DNA of 64,000 bases. Origin: Novosphingobium piscinae (GTDB lineage: Bacteria; Pseudomonadota; Alphaproteobacteria; Sphingomonadales; Sphingomonadaceae). A program made the position numbers and the translations under genes. The DNA lies in the NCBI RefSeq assembly GCF_014230355.1, contig NZ_JACLAX010000005.1, positions 159,291 through 223,290 on the forward strand, in the 5' to 3' direction. This document shows, piece after piece, positions 1-9,183 of this stretch. The stretch's first letter is position 1; each line of letters begins with the position of its first letter. Below the pieces are notes generated by a model. It was not told the DNA's origin and searched no databases. It worked only from the letters and a program-made list of their open reading frames with translations.

Positions 1-2475
1 GCCGATACCAATGCCCAGACCAGCTTCACCTACACGCTCTACACGCTCGATCTGCCGCGCACCGATCCGGCCCTGCTTGACACCGCGCTGATGCTGATGC
101 GCGAGACCGCCAGCGAACTGACCCTCTCGCCCGAGGCGGTCGCGCGCGAACGCGGGGTGATCCTGGCCGAGATGCGCGATCGCAACTCGTGGGGCTACCG
201 CGCGGCGGTGGACGAAATGGGCTTCGCCCACCCCGCCGCCCGCTATCCGGCACGGGTCCCGATCGGCACCACCGCTACGCTCGAGGCCGCCACGAGCGCG
301 CGGCTGCGCGCCTTCTGGCAGCGCCACTATGTGCCGGCCAAGACGACGGTCATCGTCATCGGCGATCTCGATCCCGCCGCGGCCGAGGCCGCGATCCGCG
401 CGCATTTCGGCGACTGGGCCGCGGCCCCCGCACCACCCCAGCCCGATGCCGGTCCGGTCAATGCCGCCGACCGGGGGCGCACCGCGGTCTATCTCGATCC
501 TGCCCTGTCCGAACGGGTCACCGCCTCGCGCCATGGTCCGTGGTTCGATGAGCGCGACAGCACCGCGCAGCGCCGCGAGACGCTGCTGCGGCAGATCGGT
601 TACGACATCATCAACCGCCGCCTCCAGCGGCTGGCGCGGCAGGCTGACGCCCCGTTCCGCAGCGCCGGGCTGGGCACCAGCGACGTGTTCCGCGCTGGCC
701 GCACCACCAGCCTGGTGGTCGACACGGTCGACGGAGGCTGGCAGCGCGGATTGCGCGCGGCGGTGGCCGAATACCGCCGCGCGCTGACCCGCGGTTTCAC
801 CGCCGCCGAGGTCGCCGAGCAGGTTGCCAACGTCCACACCGCCCACCGCAATGCCGCCGCCGCGGCCAGTACCCGCTCGAACGGGGCCCTGGTCGGCGCG
901 GCGCTGGCCCTGATCCGCGACGATGTGGTCCCGGCCACGCCCGAAAGCTCGCTGGAGCGGCTGGAGGCATTCCTGCCCGCGATCACCCCCGATGCCGTGC
1001 TTGCCGCGCTGACACGCGAGCTGGTACCGCTCGACGATCCGCTGCTGCGCTTTGCCGGGCGCCGCGCCCCGCAGGGCGGCGCTGCGGCGCTGCGCGAGAC
1101 CTGGCGAGAGGCCATGGCCGGGGGGCTTGCCGAGGCCGATCCGGTCGCGCTGCAGCCCTTTGCCTATACCGACTTCGGCCCGCCCGGCACGGTGGTGAGC
1201 GACACGCGTGAGCCCGCGCTCGGGATCCGCTCGGTGCGCTTCGCCAACGGGGTGCGGCTCAACCTCAAGCCCACCACGCTCGAGCGCGGGCGCATCTGGG
1301 TCAGCCTCCAGCTGGATGGCGGCGACATGCTGGCGACCCGCGCCAACCCGCTGGCCACCGACATGACCCTGGCCTTCGCGGCAGGCGGGCTCGGCCGTCA
1401 CAGCCAAGACGATCTGCAGACGGTCCTGGCCGGGCGCACGGTCGGGTTCGACCTGTCATCCGCGCCCGAGACCTTCGCCGCCGCGGCCCAGACCACCCCG
1501 GCCGATCTCGCGCTGCAACTCCAGCTGATGACCGCCTATCTGACCGATCCGGGCTACCGGCCCGAGGGCGAGACGCTCTATCGTCAGACGATCAACGCCT
1601 TCTTCGCGCGCAAGGACGCGACGCCCGGCTCGGCGTTGGGGGCCGCGCTGGGCGGCATCCTGTCGGACGACGATCCCCGCTTCACGCTGCAACCGGTCGC
1701 CGCCTACCGGGTGCTGGGCTTTGCCGGACTCAAGGCCGCCCTGGCCGACCGGCTGGCCCACGGCGCGATCGAGCTGGCAATCGTGGGAGACGTGGCCGAG
1801 GACGAGGCGATCGGCCTGGTTGCCCGCACCTTCGGCGCCCTGCCCGCGCGCGAGGCCGAGTTCCGGCCCTATCCCGAGCAGCGCGAGCGGCCCTTCACCC
1901 GCAACCTCACCCAACGGGTGATCCGCCACACCGGGCCGGCCGACCAGGCCCTGCTGCGGCTGACCTGGCCAACCCGCGACGGCGACGATCCGGTCGAGCT
2001 GCTGCAGCTCGAACTGCTCGAGAAAGTGATGCGCATCGCGCTCACCGACAGCCTGCGCGAACAGCTCGGCAAGGCCTATTCGCCCGCGGCCGACAGCGAC
2101 ATGCCGCGGATCTGGCGCGGCTATGGCACCTTCGCCATCGCCGCCTCGGTCAGCCTGGCCGACCTGCCGGCGACGCGGACGGCGATCCGCGCCACGGTGG
2201 AGGAGCTCCGCCGGCAGCCGGTCAGCGATGATCTCCTCCTGCGCGCCCGCCAGCCGCTGCTCGAGGCCTTCGACAACGCGCTCAAGTCGAACCGTGGCTG
2301 GCTCGCCCTGGTCGAACGCGCCCAGTCGCGCCCGGACCGAATCGAGCGGCAACTGCGCGCGGCCGAGCGGCTGAAGGCGCTGACCGCCGCCGATGTGATG
2401 GCAGCGGCGCGGCGGTATCTCGACCCGGCGGCCGCGATCGACGTGGCCGTGATCGCCGCCGAGGTGCCGCGTTAA
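1..2475 (+). CDS. M16 family zinc metallopeptidase (insulinase/pitrilysin type), 5'-truncated by window edge
   Basis: The reading frame is open from the first base to a TAA stop, so about 824 residues are visible and the N-terminus lies outside the window. The text reads as a two-lobed M16 protein. An N-terminal lobe includes RERGVILAEMRDR, typical of the region after the HxxEH zinc site, and the HxxEH itself should sit in the missing part. A C-terminal lobe contains LREQLGKAYSP, the conserved substrate-chamber arginine region of the inactive half. Family members are usually 900-980 residues with a signal peptide and degrade peptides in the periplasm. The protease family is fairly certain; the substrate is unknown. 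Confidence 0.88.
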   Translation, partial: ADTNAQTSFTYTLYTLDLPRTDPALLDTALMLMRETASELTLSPEAVARERGVILAEMRDRNSWGYRAAVDEMGFAHPAARYPARVPIGTTATLEAATSARLRAFWQRHYVPAKTTVIVIGDLDPAAAEAAIRAHFGDWAAAPAPPQPDAGPVNAADRGRTAVYLDPALSERVTASRHGPWFDERDSTAQRRETLLRQIGYDIINRRLQRLARQADAPFRSAGLGTSDVFRAGRTTSLVVDTVDGGWQRGLRAAVAEYRRALTRGFTAAEVAEQVANVHTAHRNAAAAASTRSNGALVGAALALIRDDVVPATPESSLERLEAFLPAITPDAVLAALTRELVPLDDPLLRFAGRRAPQGGAAALRETWREAMAGGLAEADPVALQPFAYTDFGPPGTVVSDTREPALGIRSVRFANGVRLNLKPTTLERGRIWVSLQLDGGDMLATRANPLATDMTLAFAAGGLGRHSQDDLQTVLAGRTVGFDLSSAPETFAAAAQTTPADLALQLQLMTAYLTDPGYRPEGETLYRQTINAFFARKDATPGSALGAALGGILSDDDPRFTLQPVAAYRVLGFAGLKAALADRLAHGAIELAIVGDVAEDEAIGLVARTFGALPAREAEFRPYPEQRERPFTRNLTQRVIRHTGPADQALLRLTWPTRDGDDPVELLQLELLEKVMRIALTDSLREQLGKAYSPAADSDMPRIWRGYGTFAIAASVSLADLPATRTAIRATVEELRRQPVSDDLLLRARQPLLEAFDNALKSNRGWLALVERAQSRPDRIERQLRAAERLKALTAADVMAAARRYLDPAAAIDVAVIAAEVPR

Positions 2476-2617
2476 CCACTGCCCCGGCGGGCTCCGGCAG
2501 TCTCCCCAACCGGTTCGGCAACGCCAAATAAACCATTGGTCTGTAAACGCGAAAATTACCCGCGGGAAAACGAAGTCTTAACCGCACTGGCGCTACCCCA
2601 TCCTGTGAATCCATCAG

Positions 2618-4573
2618 GTGGCACTCTTCGGTATGGTTAATCCGCTTCTTCGGACACGCTCCGATCCCGCTGACGCCGCTTCCCCGCGTCGGTTGCTGTC
2701 ACGCCTTGCCCGCGATCGCAGCGGCAACGTCCTCGGCATCGCCGCGGCCGTGGTTCCGCCGCTGCTCGTCCTCGTCGGCGGGGGCGTCGACATGGGCCGC
2801 GCCTATCTGACCCAGACCAGCCTGCAGGCCGCCTGCGACGCCGGGGTGCTCGCCGGGCGGCGCGCCCAGGCCAAGTCCGGGCAGTGGACCTCGTCCGAGA
2901 TCGACAAGGCCACGCGGATGTTCAATTTCAACTTCCTGGCCGCCGGGACGAACTCGACCAACACCAGCTTCACCCCCACCAACGCCGGCAACGGTGTGGT
3001 CAGCGGCACCGCCACCACCACCATGCCGACCTCGGTGATGAAGATGTTCGGCCGCGACAACTTCACCCTGACCGCCAACTGCAGCGCCGAGTTCCAGATC
3101 TCGAACATCGACGTGATGTTCGTGCTCGACACCACCGGCTCGATGGCGTGCCTGCCCAACAACACCAGCTGCGGCTCGGGCACCGGTTCGAAGATCCTCG
3201 CCCTGCGCGAGGCCGTGCGCCAGTTCTACTTCACCATGGCCCAGGCCGTTCCCGCCGGGGGCACGGCCCGTCTACGCTTCGGCTTCGTGCCCTATTCCGG
3301 CACGGTCAACATCGGCAACCTGGTCGCCGCAGGCGACATCCCCAGCACCTACCTGACCGCGTCGACACCCTATTCCACGAAGTACGCCAACTTCGACACG
3401 CCGAACTGGGTGGGCGACCGCGGCCCCAGCACGGTGGTCAACCGCACCAGCACGCGCAGCAGCAGCAGCTCCTGCACCTCGTGGGGCAATGCCCCGGCGG
3501 TCACGACCGGCGGCCCGCCGCCAGCGAATACCACGACCACCGAATATGCGCGGGTCAGCTATGACCGCAATTCGGACATCTGCACCCGCTCGGAAACCAC
3601 CTACACCACGACCAACTATGTCCAGAACGGGTTCAGGCTGAACCCGGCGACGCCGTTCACCTACCGGGTCGGCAATGTCGATACCTCGGTGCTGCGCACC
3701 GGCGCGGCCGATCCGATCGTGACCGCGATCGCCGCCAACGCCACCGTGCCGACCTCGGGCTCCTACGACATGGAGGCGCTGGCCCGGGTGACCGGGGCGA
3801 CCGGGCTGACCATCACCAACACCACCTGGGCGGGCTGTGTCGAGGAGCGCGACACGGTCAACACGATGTTCACCAACAACAGCGCGCCGACCGGAGCCTT
3901 CGACCACGACCTGGCCTCGGCCCCGACCAACGATGCCACCCGGTGGCATCCCTATGTCGGGCCGCTGGTGTTCGATCGCGGCCAGCGCGCCCAGCTCGAC
4001 ACCACCTGGGACATCGGTTCGACCGCCGAGTTCTGCGTCCCGGCGGCGATGAAGTTCACCACGGTCGACACGTCCAACACCGCGGTGGTGCCGGCCTGGC
4101 TCAACACCTATCTCGCCACGCTGGTGGCGCGCGGCAATACCTACCATGACATCGGCATGCTGTGGGGCGCGCGGCTGGCCAACCCCAACGGGATCATGGC
4201 CAGCAACGTCAACGAGGGCAACCTGTCGAGCATCAGCCGCCACATCATCATGCTGACCGACGGCGAGCTGGCCCCCAATGGCGATGTCTACAACGCCTAT
4301 GGGCTGGAATACATCGACAACCGGGTGGCCCCGGCGGGCGCCAGCGACACCACGATCTACGATTCGCACAACGCCCGCTTTCTCACCGCCTGCGCCACGG
4401 CCAAGGCGATGGGCTACACCATCTGGTTCATCGGCTTCGGCCAGAGCCTGACCGCGCAGATGCAGGCCTGTGCCAGCTCGGGCCGCGCCTACTTCGCCGG
4501 CGACGCCGCCGCGCTCAACGAGACCTTCCGGCACATCGCCAGCCAGGTCGCCGACCTGCGGCTCAAGACCTGA
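2618..4573 (+). CDS. TadG-like pilus-associated protein with von Willebrand factor A domain
   Basis: This is a 651-residue protein. A GTG start at 2618 is used; an internal ATG at 2633 would shorten it by five residues. Residues 30-80 form the TadE/TadG-like N-terminal segment: DRSGN, a hydrophobic helix, then a run resembling QTSLQAACDAGVLAG. A VWA domain begins near residue 165 with a MIDAS-like DTTGS at 171-175 and a later MLTDGE strand near 545. The TadG family takes part in Flp/Tad pilus assembly or adhesion at the cell envelope. Its stop codon overlaps the start of the next gene (TGATG), so the two are likely co-translated. The middle is Thr/Asn/Ser rich, as in secreted adhesins. No other tad genes are in the window. 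Confidence 0.85.
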   Translation: MALFGMVNPLLRTRSDPADAASPRRLLSRLARDRSGNVLGIAAAVVPPLLVLVGGGVDMGRAYLTQTSLQAACDAGVLAGRRAQAKSGQWTSSEIDKATRMFNFNFLAAGTNSTNTSFTPTNAGNGVVSGTATTTMPTSVMKMFGRDNFTLTANCSAEFQISNIDVMFVLDTTGSMACLPNNTSCGSGTGSKILALREAVRQFYFTMAQAVPAGGTARLRFGFVPYSGTVNIGNLVAAGDIPSTYLTASTPYSTKYANFDTPNWVGDRGPSTVVNRTSTRSSSSSCTSWGNAPAVTTGGPPPANTTTTEYARVSYDRNSDICTRSETTYTTTNYVQNGFRLNPATPFTYRVGNVDTSVLRTGAADPIVTAIAANATVPTSGSYDMEALARVTGATGLTITNTTWAGCVEERDTVNTMFTNNSAPTGAFDHDLASAPTNDATRWHPYVGPLVFDRGQRAQLDTTWDIGSTAEFCVPAAMKFTTVDTSNTAVVPAWLNTYLATLVARGNTYHDIGMLWGARLANPNGIMASNVNEGNLSSISRHIIMLTDGELAPNGDVYNAYGLEYIDNRVAPAGASDTTIYDSHNARFLTACATAKAMGYTIWFIGFGQSLTAQMQACASSGRAYFAGDAAALNETFRHIASQVADLRLKT

Positions 4574-5220
4574 TGGACCGGCGCGCCATGGTTAGTCCGA
4601 TCCCTCCTGCCCCGCGCCCCGCGCGGCGCCTGACCGGCCTGGTCCGCCGGCTGGCGCGCGAGCGCGACGGGGCGGCGCTGATCGAGTTCGCGATCATCAC
4701 CCCGGTGCTGCTGATGATCACGCTCGGCTCGCTCGAATTCGGGCTCAACGTCTACATGCGCTCGGTGCTCGAGGGGGCGATGCTCCAGGCCGGCCGCAAC
4801 TCGGGGCTGCAGAGCTCCCAGTCCGACCAGTCCGCGATCGACCAGCTGGTCCGCACCCAGGTGCGCAACATCCTGCCCAACGCCACGGTAACCTTCGACC
4901 GCGACAACTACGCGTCGTTCTCGCGCGTCGACAAGCCCGAGGACTTCACCGACGGCAACAGCAACGGCGTCTATGACACCACCGAGTGCTTCCAGGACGT
5001 CAACGGCAACAACCGCTGGGATGCCGACAGCGGCCGGGACGGCATCGGCGGCGCCAACGACGTGGTCGAGTATACCGCGACGGTGACCTATCCCAGCTTC
5101 ATTCCGGTGGGCGGGGCGCTCGGCATCTCGCCGACCACGCGGATCCAGGCGAAAACCCTGCTGCGCAACCAGCCCTTCGCCACCCAGCCCGGGTGGAGCG
5201 CCCGGCAGGTCTGCCCGTGA
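4573..5220 (+). CDS. TadE-like minor pilin / pseudopilin
   Basis: This 215-residue protein starts at an ATG that overlaps the upstream stop by one base. A later in-frame ATG at 4588 is also possible. Near residues 30-60 is the TadE signature: charged LARERDGAALIEFAIITP followed by a hydrophobic helix containing SLEFGLN. The Glu in IEFA matches the processed pseudopilin start. The remainder is a small polar extracellular domain with an Asn/Asp-rich stretch (DVNGNNRWDADSGRDG, roughly residues 141-156) that resembles a calcium-binding loop. TadE/TadF pseudopilins are processed by the prepilin peptidase TadV and support Flp pili. It is the second gene of a three-gene coupled unit. Confidence 0.85.
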   Translation: MDRRAMVSPIPPAPRPARRLTGLVRRLARERDGAALIEFAIITPVLLMITLGSLEFGLNVYMRSVLEGAMLQAGRNSGLQSSQSDQSAIDQLVRTQVRNILPNATVTFDRDNYASFSRVDKPEDFTDGNSNGVYDTTECFQDVNGNNRWDADSGRDGIGGANDVVEYTATVTYPSFIPVGGALGISPTTRIQAKTLLRNQPFATQPGWSARQVCP

Positions 5221-5936
5221 GCGGCCGGTCGCGCCTGGTCCCGCCCCGGGCAGGCCGCCTTGGCGTCGCGCTGGGCCGCTTCGCCCGGCGGCTGCGCCAG
5301 GATCGCCGCGCGATCTCCGCGGTCGAATTCGCCATGGTCGCGCCGGTGCTGTCGGCGGCCGGACTCGGCACGATCGAGCTCGCCAACATGGCCACCACCT
5401 ACATGCGCGTCAGCCAGGCGGCGATGATGCTGGCCGACAACGCCTCGCGCGCCAAGCAGGCCAGCGGCAGCGGCGGCGCGGTGATGCGCGAATTCGACGT
5501 GAACGACCTGTTCGCCTCGATCGACCTGCAATACCCGGGCCTGCAGATGTACGCCAATGGCCGGGTGATCCTGTCCAGCCTCGAGCAGAACAATGCCGGC
5601 GGCCAGTGGATCCACTGGCAGCGCTGCCGCGGGGTGACCACCTGGGCCTCGCGCTATGGCGGACAGGGCACCGGCACGGCCACCGGCACCAGTTTCGCCG
5701 GCATGGGCCCCACTGGCAACCTGCTCACCGCCGACGCCAATTCGGCGATCATGTTCGTCGAAGTCTACTACCAGTACCGCCCGATCTTCTTCAACGTCGG
5801 CAGCTCGACCGCACCGGTGATCTACCGCTCGGCCGCGGTCTACGTACGCGACGACCGCGATCTGACCGGGGGCAGTCCCTATCCCGGGGCCGGGCTCGCC
5901 AATCCCTCGCCCACCTCCAGCCGTTCGAGCTGCTGA
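5217..5936 (+). CDS. TadE/TadF-like minor pilin
   Basis: This 239-residue protein starts at GTG 5217, which overlaps the preceding TGA by four bases (GTGA) and implies translational coupling. Residues 25-60 carry the TadE/F-like signature: RRAISAVEFAMVAPVLS, then a hydrophobic segment ending IELANMATTYMRV. The rest is an exported domain with several Tyr-rich strands. It is the second pseudopilin next to the VWA-bearing TadG-like gene, matching the TadE-TadF-TadG set seen at the ends of tad loci. The remaining tad machinery (secretin, ATPase, prepilin peptidase) is not visible, so this is either a split locus or an orphan accessory set. Confidence 0.82.
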   Translation: MSGRSRLVPPRAGRLGVALGRFARRLRQDRRAISAVEFAMVAPVLSAAGLGTIELANMATTYMRVSQAAMMLADNASRAKQASGSGGAVMREFDVNDLFASIDLQYPGLQMYANGRVILSSLEQNNAGGQWIHWQRCRGVTTWASRYGGQGTGTATGTSFAGMGPTGNLLTADANSAIMFVEVYYQYRPIFFNVGSSTAPVIYRSAAVYVRDDRDLTGGSPYPGAGLANPSPTSSRSSC

Positions 5937-6006
5937 CCCGGCATCTCCGGGCTTCCGGCTAAGGTTTCATGCTTAACTCCGGCTTGCCGGTGCCGTTCAA
6001 CGGCTC

Positions 6007-7170
6007 ATGTCCGCGACCGATTTCCGTCCGCCCCGTGCCCCCGGCCTGCTCGCCCGCCTGCGGACCGTTTGGTCCGCCCGGCCGTCGCCCGAGGCCGATC
6101 CGGCGCCGCCGCCCCCGGGCGACACGCCCGATCCCGCGCACGGCCCGCAGGCCACGTTCGAGGAAATGACCGCGTTTCTGGCACGCCACGGGCTGCGCCT
6201 GTCGCAATCGACCCTGCTGGCCGCCTATGACTGCGTGACCGGGAACGATCCGCGGCTGGCCCTCGCCGTGGCCGAACGGGACCGTGCCGGCGAGCCGATC
6301 TCGCTCGACTGGCTGGTGGGCTTCCGCCGCGGCGAAGGCGCCCAGGACGAGCTGATCGCGGTGACCAAGCTGATGGAGCGGCTCGAGCGCAGCCTCGAAA
6401 GCTTCAGCCACACCACCACCGCGGCGCGCAGTGCCACCAACGAGTATACCCTCGCGCTGCGCGACCAGGTGGACGAACTGCAGCAGGGCGGCGACACCGG
6501 GGCGATGCTGGCCGACGTGCTGGCCATTGCCCGGACCATGATCGAGCGCACGCACGAGATCGAGCGGCACATGATCCGGTCCGAGCAGGAAACCCAGGCG
6601 CTGCATCGCAGCCTGGAGGAGACGCGCCGCCACGCCGAGCTCGATCACCTCACCGGCCTGCCCAACCGCCGCGCCTTCGAGCACCGCCTCGACCGCGAGG
6701 TGGTGGCCGCGCGCGCCGCGGGCGATCCGCTGTGCGTCGCCTTCTGCGACATCGACCGCTTCAAACGGATCAACGACACCCACGGCCACGACGCGGGCGA
6801 CCGCGTGTTGCGGGCCGTGGCCTGCGCGCTCAACGAGATCTCCGATGAGCGCTGCCACGTGGCGCGCCATGGCGGGGAGGAGTTCGTGGTGCTGTTCCGC
6901 GGGCTGGCGCTGAACGAGGCCTACGAGCGGCTCGACGAGACGCGCGACTCGCTCGCCGAGCGCCGCATGGTCAACCGCGCGACCGACGTGCCGTTCGGCA
7001 AGGTCACCTTCTCCGCCGGCATCGCCAACGTGTTCGACTATCCGCAACCGCGCGAGGCGCTGAAGGCCGCCGACGAGGCGCTCTATGTCGCCAAGCAGGA
7101 CGGCCGCAACCGCATCGTCCGCGCCACCCCGCAGGTGCGGCTGATCTCCGGCCCGCCCAAGGCGGCCTGA
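6007..7170 (+). CDS. Diguanylate cyclase (GGDEF domain)
   Basis: This is a soluble-looking 387-residue protein. It has an uncharacterised N-terminal region (1-190) with predicted helices and a C-terminal GGDEF domain from about 200. Visible motifs are DHLTGLPNRRAFE, the metal-binding CDIDRFKRINDTHGHDAGD, and the active-site GGEEF at about 289-293. The residues at the usual I-site position (RxxD five residues before GGEEF) read DERC, so product inhibition is probably absent. The enzyme condenses two GTP into c-di-GMP. It lies 70 bases after the pilin trio on the same strand, which suggests a link to surface attachment, although no sensory domain could be named. Confidence 0.9.
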   Translation: MSATDFRPPRAPGLLARLRTVWSARPSPEADPAPPPPGDTPDPAHGPQATFEEMTAFLARHGLRLSQSTLLAAYDCVTGNDPRLALAVAERDRAGEPISLDWLVGFRRGEGAQDELIAVTKLMERLERSLESFSHTTTAARSATNEYTLALRDQVDELQQGGDTGAMLADVLAIARTMIERTHEIERHMIRSEQETQALHRSLEETRRHAELDHLTGLPNRRAFEHRLDREVVAARAAGDPLCVAFCDIDRFKRINDTHGHDAGDRVLRAVACALNEISDERCHVARHGGEEFVVLFRGLALNEAYERLDETRDSLAERRMVNRATDVPFGKVTFSAGIANVFDYPQPREALKAADEALYVAKQDGRNRIVRATPQVRLISGPPKAA

Positions 7171-7312
7171 GCGCGGCTGCGTTGCGCGCCGGCACTGCCC
7201 CATTTCGGGACAGACGCCGCTGCGCGCCGCAACGGGCCGGTTGCCGTCACCCCCAAGTCAGACCATAGTAAGGTCGGGGTCGGTCGGCAGTCACTGGCTT
7301 GGGGGGTTTTAC

Positions 7313-7981
7313 ATGAAGTTGAGACGCATTCTCGGCGCGCTTGCGGCCGCCGCCGCCGTAACCAGCGTAGCACCGGCCTCGGCTGCCAGCATCGTGCCGC
7401 TGAGCTACAGCTTCAACCAGGCTACCGACTGCGGCACCTGGTGCTATTCCGATCCGAGCTTCACCAAACTGACCGATGGCGTCCGCGGCCGGGCCGGGTG
7501 GGCCGTGAACGCCGGGACCGAATGGGCCGGCTGGACCGACCGCTCCATCAGCCTGTTCTTCAATTTCGCACCCGGGCAGACGATCGACACGGTCCTGTTC
7601 GGCTCGACCCAGGACAACCTCAGCGACGTCGTCCTGCCCTCGCTCGAAGTCTACAGTTCGGTCGATGGACTCATCTATTCACTCGCCGGCAGCCTCAGCG
7701 TGCCGCCGAGCGCCGCCAACAACAAGAACGCTTTCGACAATTCGGCGCCAGCCGGGGTGCTGACGGTTGGCGGGCTGAACATCACCGCCCCGCGCGTGAT
7801 GATCCAGGTCACGGCAAACGGCCCCTGGACCTTCACCGATGAAATCAGCTTCACCGGCACCGCCGCCAGCACCTCTGGCGTGCCCGAGCCGGGCACCTGG
7901 GCGATGATGCTGATCGGCATGGCCTGCGTCGGGGCGATGCTGCGCCGCCGCCCAGCCGCCGCTGTGCCAACCGCGGCCTGA
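7313..7981 (+). CDS. PEPxxWA-CTERM sorting-domain secreted protein
   Basis: This is a 222-residue exported protein. The ATG at 7313 gives a clean Sec signal peptide (KLRRILGALAAAAAV followed by an Ala-rich cleavage region); an upstream in-frame start would bury it. The C-terminus is VPEPGTWAMMLIG, a hydrophobic helix, then LRRRP. This is the PEPxxWA tripartite sorting signal recognised by exosortase-type transpeptidases and is common in sphingomonads. The central 150 residues read as a beta-sandwich of unknown role with one Cys pair (DCGTWC). No exosortase gene or EPS cluster is in the window. It is flanked by a GGDEF gene and a tyrosine phosphatase. Confidence 0.85.
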   Translation: MKLRRILGALAAAAAVTSVAPASAASIVPLSYSFNQATDCGTWCYSDPSFTKLTDGVRGRAGWAVNAGTEWAGWTDRSISLFFNFAPGQTIDTVLFGSTQDNLSDVVLPSLEVYSSVDGLIYSLAGSLSVPPSAANNKNAFDNSAPAGVLTVGGLNITAPRVMIQVTANGPWTFTDEISFTGTAASTSGVPEPGTWAMMLIGMACVGAMLRRRPAAAVPTAA

Positions 7982-8034
7982 GCCGGCCGGCGCCGGTTCC
8001 AGCCGGGCGGAAAAACGGCTAGCTTCCGCCCGGC

Positions 8035-8499
8035 ATGCCCCTTCCCGCCATCCTGTTCGTCTGCCTCGGCAACATCTGCCGCTCGCCGCTGGCCGAGGCC
8101 GCCTTTCGCCGCCGGGCCGCCGCGGCCGGGCTGGACTGCGCGGTGGATTCCGCCGGGACCGGTGACTGGCATGTCGGCAAGCCGCCCGATCCGCGCGCGA
8201 TCGCCGAAGCGCGGCGCCACGGGATCGACATCGCCGGCTACCGCGCCCGGCAGGTGCGCCAGGCGGACTTCACGGGCTTCACCCACATCTTCGCGCTCGA
8301 TGCGCAGAACCTCGCCGATCTCGCCCGGCTCGCCCCGCCCGGCGCGCCCGCGCGGCTGGCCCTATTGCTCGATGGGGTGCCGGAGCTGGCGGGCCAGCCG
8401 GTGGCCGATCCCTACTGGGGCGACGCGGCCGCGTTCCGCCGCACCTGGGAGCAGGTCGACCGCGCCGCCGCAGCGCTGGTCGCGCGCCTCGCGGGCTGA
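8035..8499 (+). CDS. Low-molecular-weight protein-tyrosine phosphatase
   Basis: This is a 154-residue protein of normal family length. The P-loop is at the N-terminus: VCLGNICRSP (CxxxxxR(S/T), nucleophile Cys near residue 11). The general-acid loop near 124 reads DPYWGD, in place of the usual DPY(Y/F/G)G. LMW-PTPs dephosphorylate tyrosine on kinases and exopolysaccharide regulators in bacteria, but no BY-kinase is nearby. It lies 54 bases after the PEP-CTERM gene and 43 before the LysE gene. The start is the first ATG, with no strong Shine-Dalgarno site visible. The assignment is firm; the substrate is unknown. Confidence 0.93.
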   Translation: MPLPAILFVCLGNICRSPLAEAAFRRRAAAAGLDCAVDSAGTGDWHVGKPPDPRAIAEARRHGIDIAGYRARQVRQADFTGFTHIFALDAQNLADLARLAPPGAPARLALLLDGVPELAGQPVADPYWGDAAAFRRTWEQVDRAAAALVARLAG

Positions 8500-8541
8500 C
8501 CCATCTAGGCGGCGAGGCGCGATCTGGCCTATGGCCGGGCC

Positions 8542-9183
8542 ATGCTTGACCCTGCCCGCCTTGTCGCCTTCCTGCTGGTGAGCGGCACAACCAGCCTAAT
8601 CCCCGGGCCGCAGATGCTGTTCGTGCTGACCCAGACCGCCTGGCGCGGACCGCGCGCCGGGCTGGGGACGCTGGCCGGACTGCAGCTGGGCAACCTTGCC
8701 TGGTATGTCATGGCCGGGCTCGGGCTGGGCAGTCTGGCGCGGGCGGCCCCGCAGGCCTTCACGCTGCTGGCCGCCACGGGTGCAGCCTATCTCGCCTGGC
8801 TCGGCCTGCTTGCGATCCGCCAGGCCGGGCAGGACGCGGACGCCGCCTCCGCGCCATCCCCCGCCCGACCCGCCGCCAGCGGCCTGCGCGCCAGCCTTGC
8901 CGTTGCGCTCAGCAACCCCAAGTCGCTGGTCTACGTGCTGGCCCTGCTGCCCCCCTTCGTCGATCCGCGCCAGCCGGTGGCCCCGCAGCTGGCCGTGCTG
9001 GCTGCCGTGGGGATCGGCTGCGACGTGCTGGTCGGCACCGCCTATGTCGCCGCCGGCAGCCGCCTCGCCGCCGCCCTCGCCCAGCCGCACCTGCGCCGCC
9101 GGCTCGACCTCGCGGTGGGCGCGGTGTTCATCGCCATCGCCGCGGGGATCGGCGTGCGGCTGTGGCTGGCGGGCGGGATCTGA
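8542..9183 (+). CDS. LysE/RhtB-family amino-acid exporter
   Basis: This 213-residue integral membrane protein has about six hydrophobic segments. The N-terminus shows the LysE/RhtB signature SLIPGPQMLFVLTQTAWRGPR followed by a glycine-rich GLGTLAGLQLGN helix. LSNPKSLVYVLALLP in the middle is typical of RhtB proteins. The family exports homoserine, threonine, lysine or related compounds using proton motive force. It sits directly after the tyrosine phosphatase gene, and no regulator (such as LysG) is adjacent. The exporter family is certain; the substrate cannot be read from sequence. Confidence 0.9.
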   Translation: MLDPARLVAFLLVSGTTSLIPGPQMLFVLTQTAWRGPRAGLGTLAGLQLGNLAWYVMAGLGLGSLARAAPQAFTLLAATGAAYLAWLGLLAIRQAGQDADAASAPSPARPAASGLRASLAVALSNPKSLVYVLALLPPFVDPRQPVAPQLAVLAAVGIGCDVLVGTAYVAAGSRLAAALAQPHLRRRLDLAVGAVFIAIAAGIGVRLWLAGGI

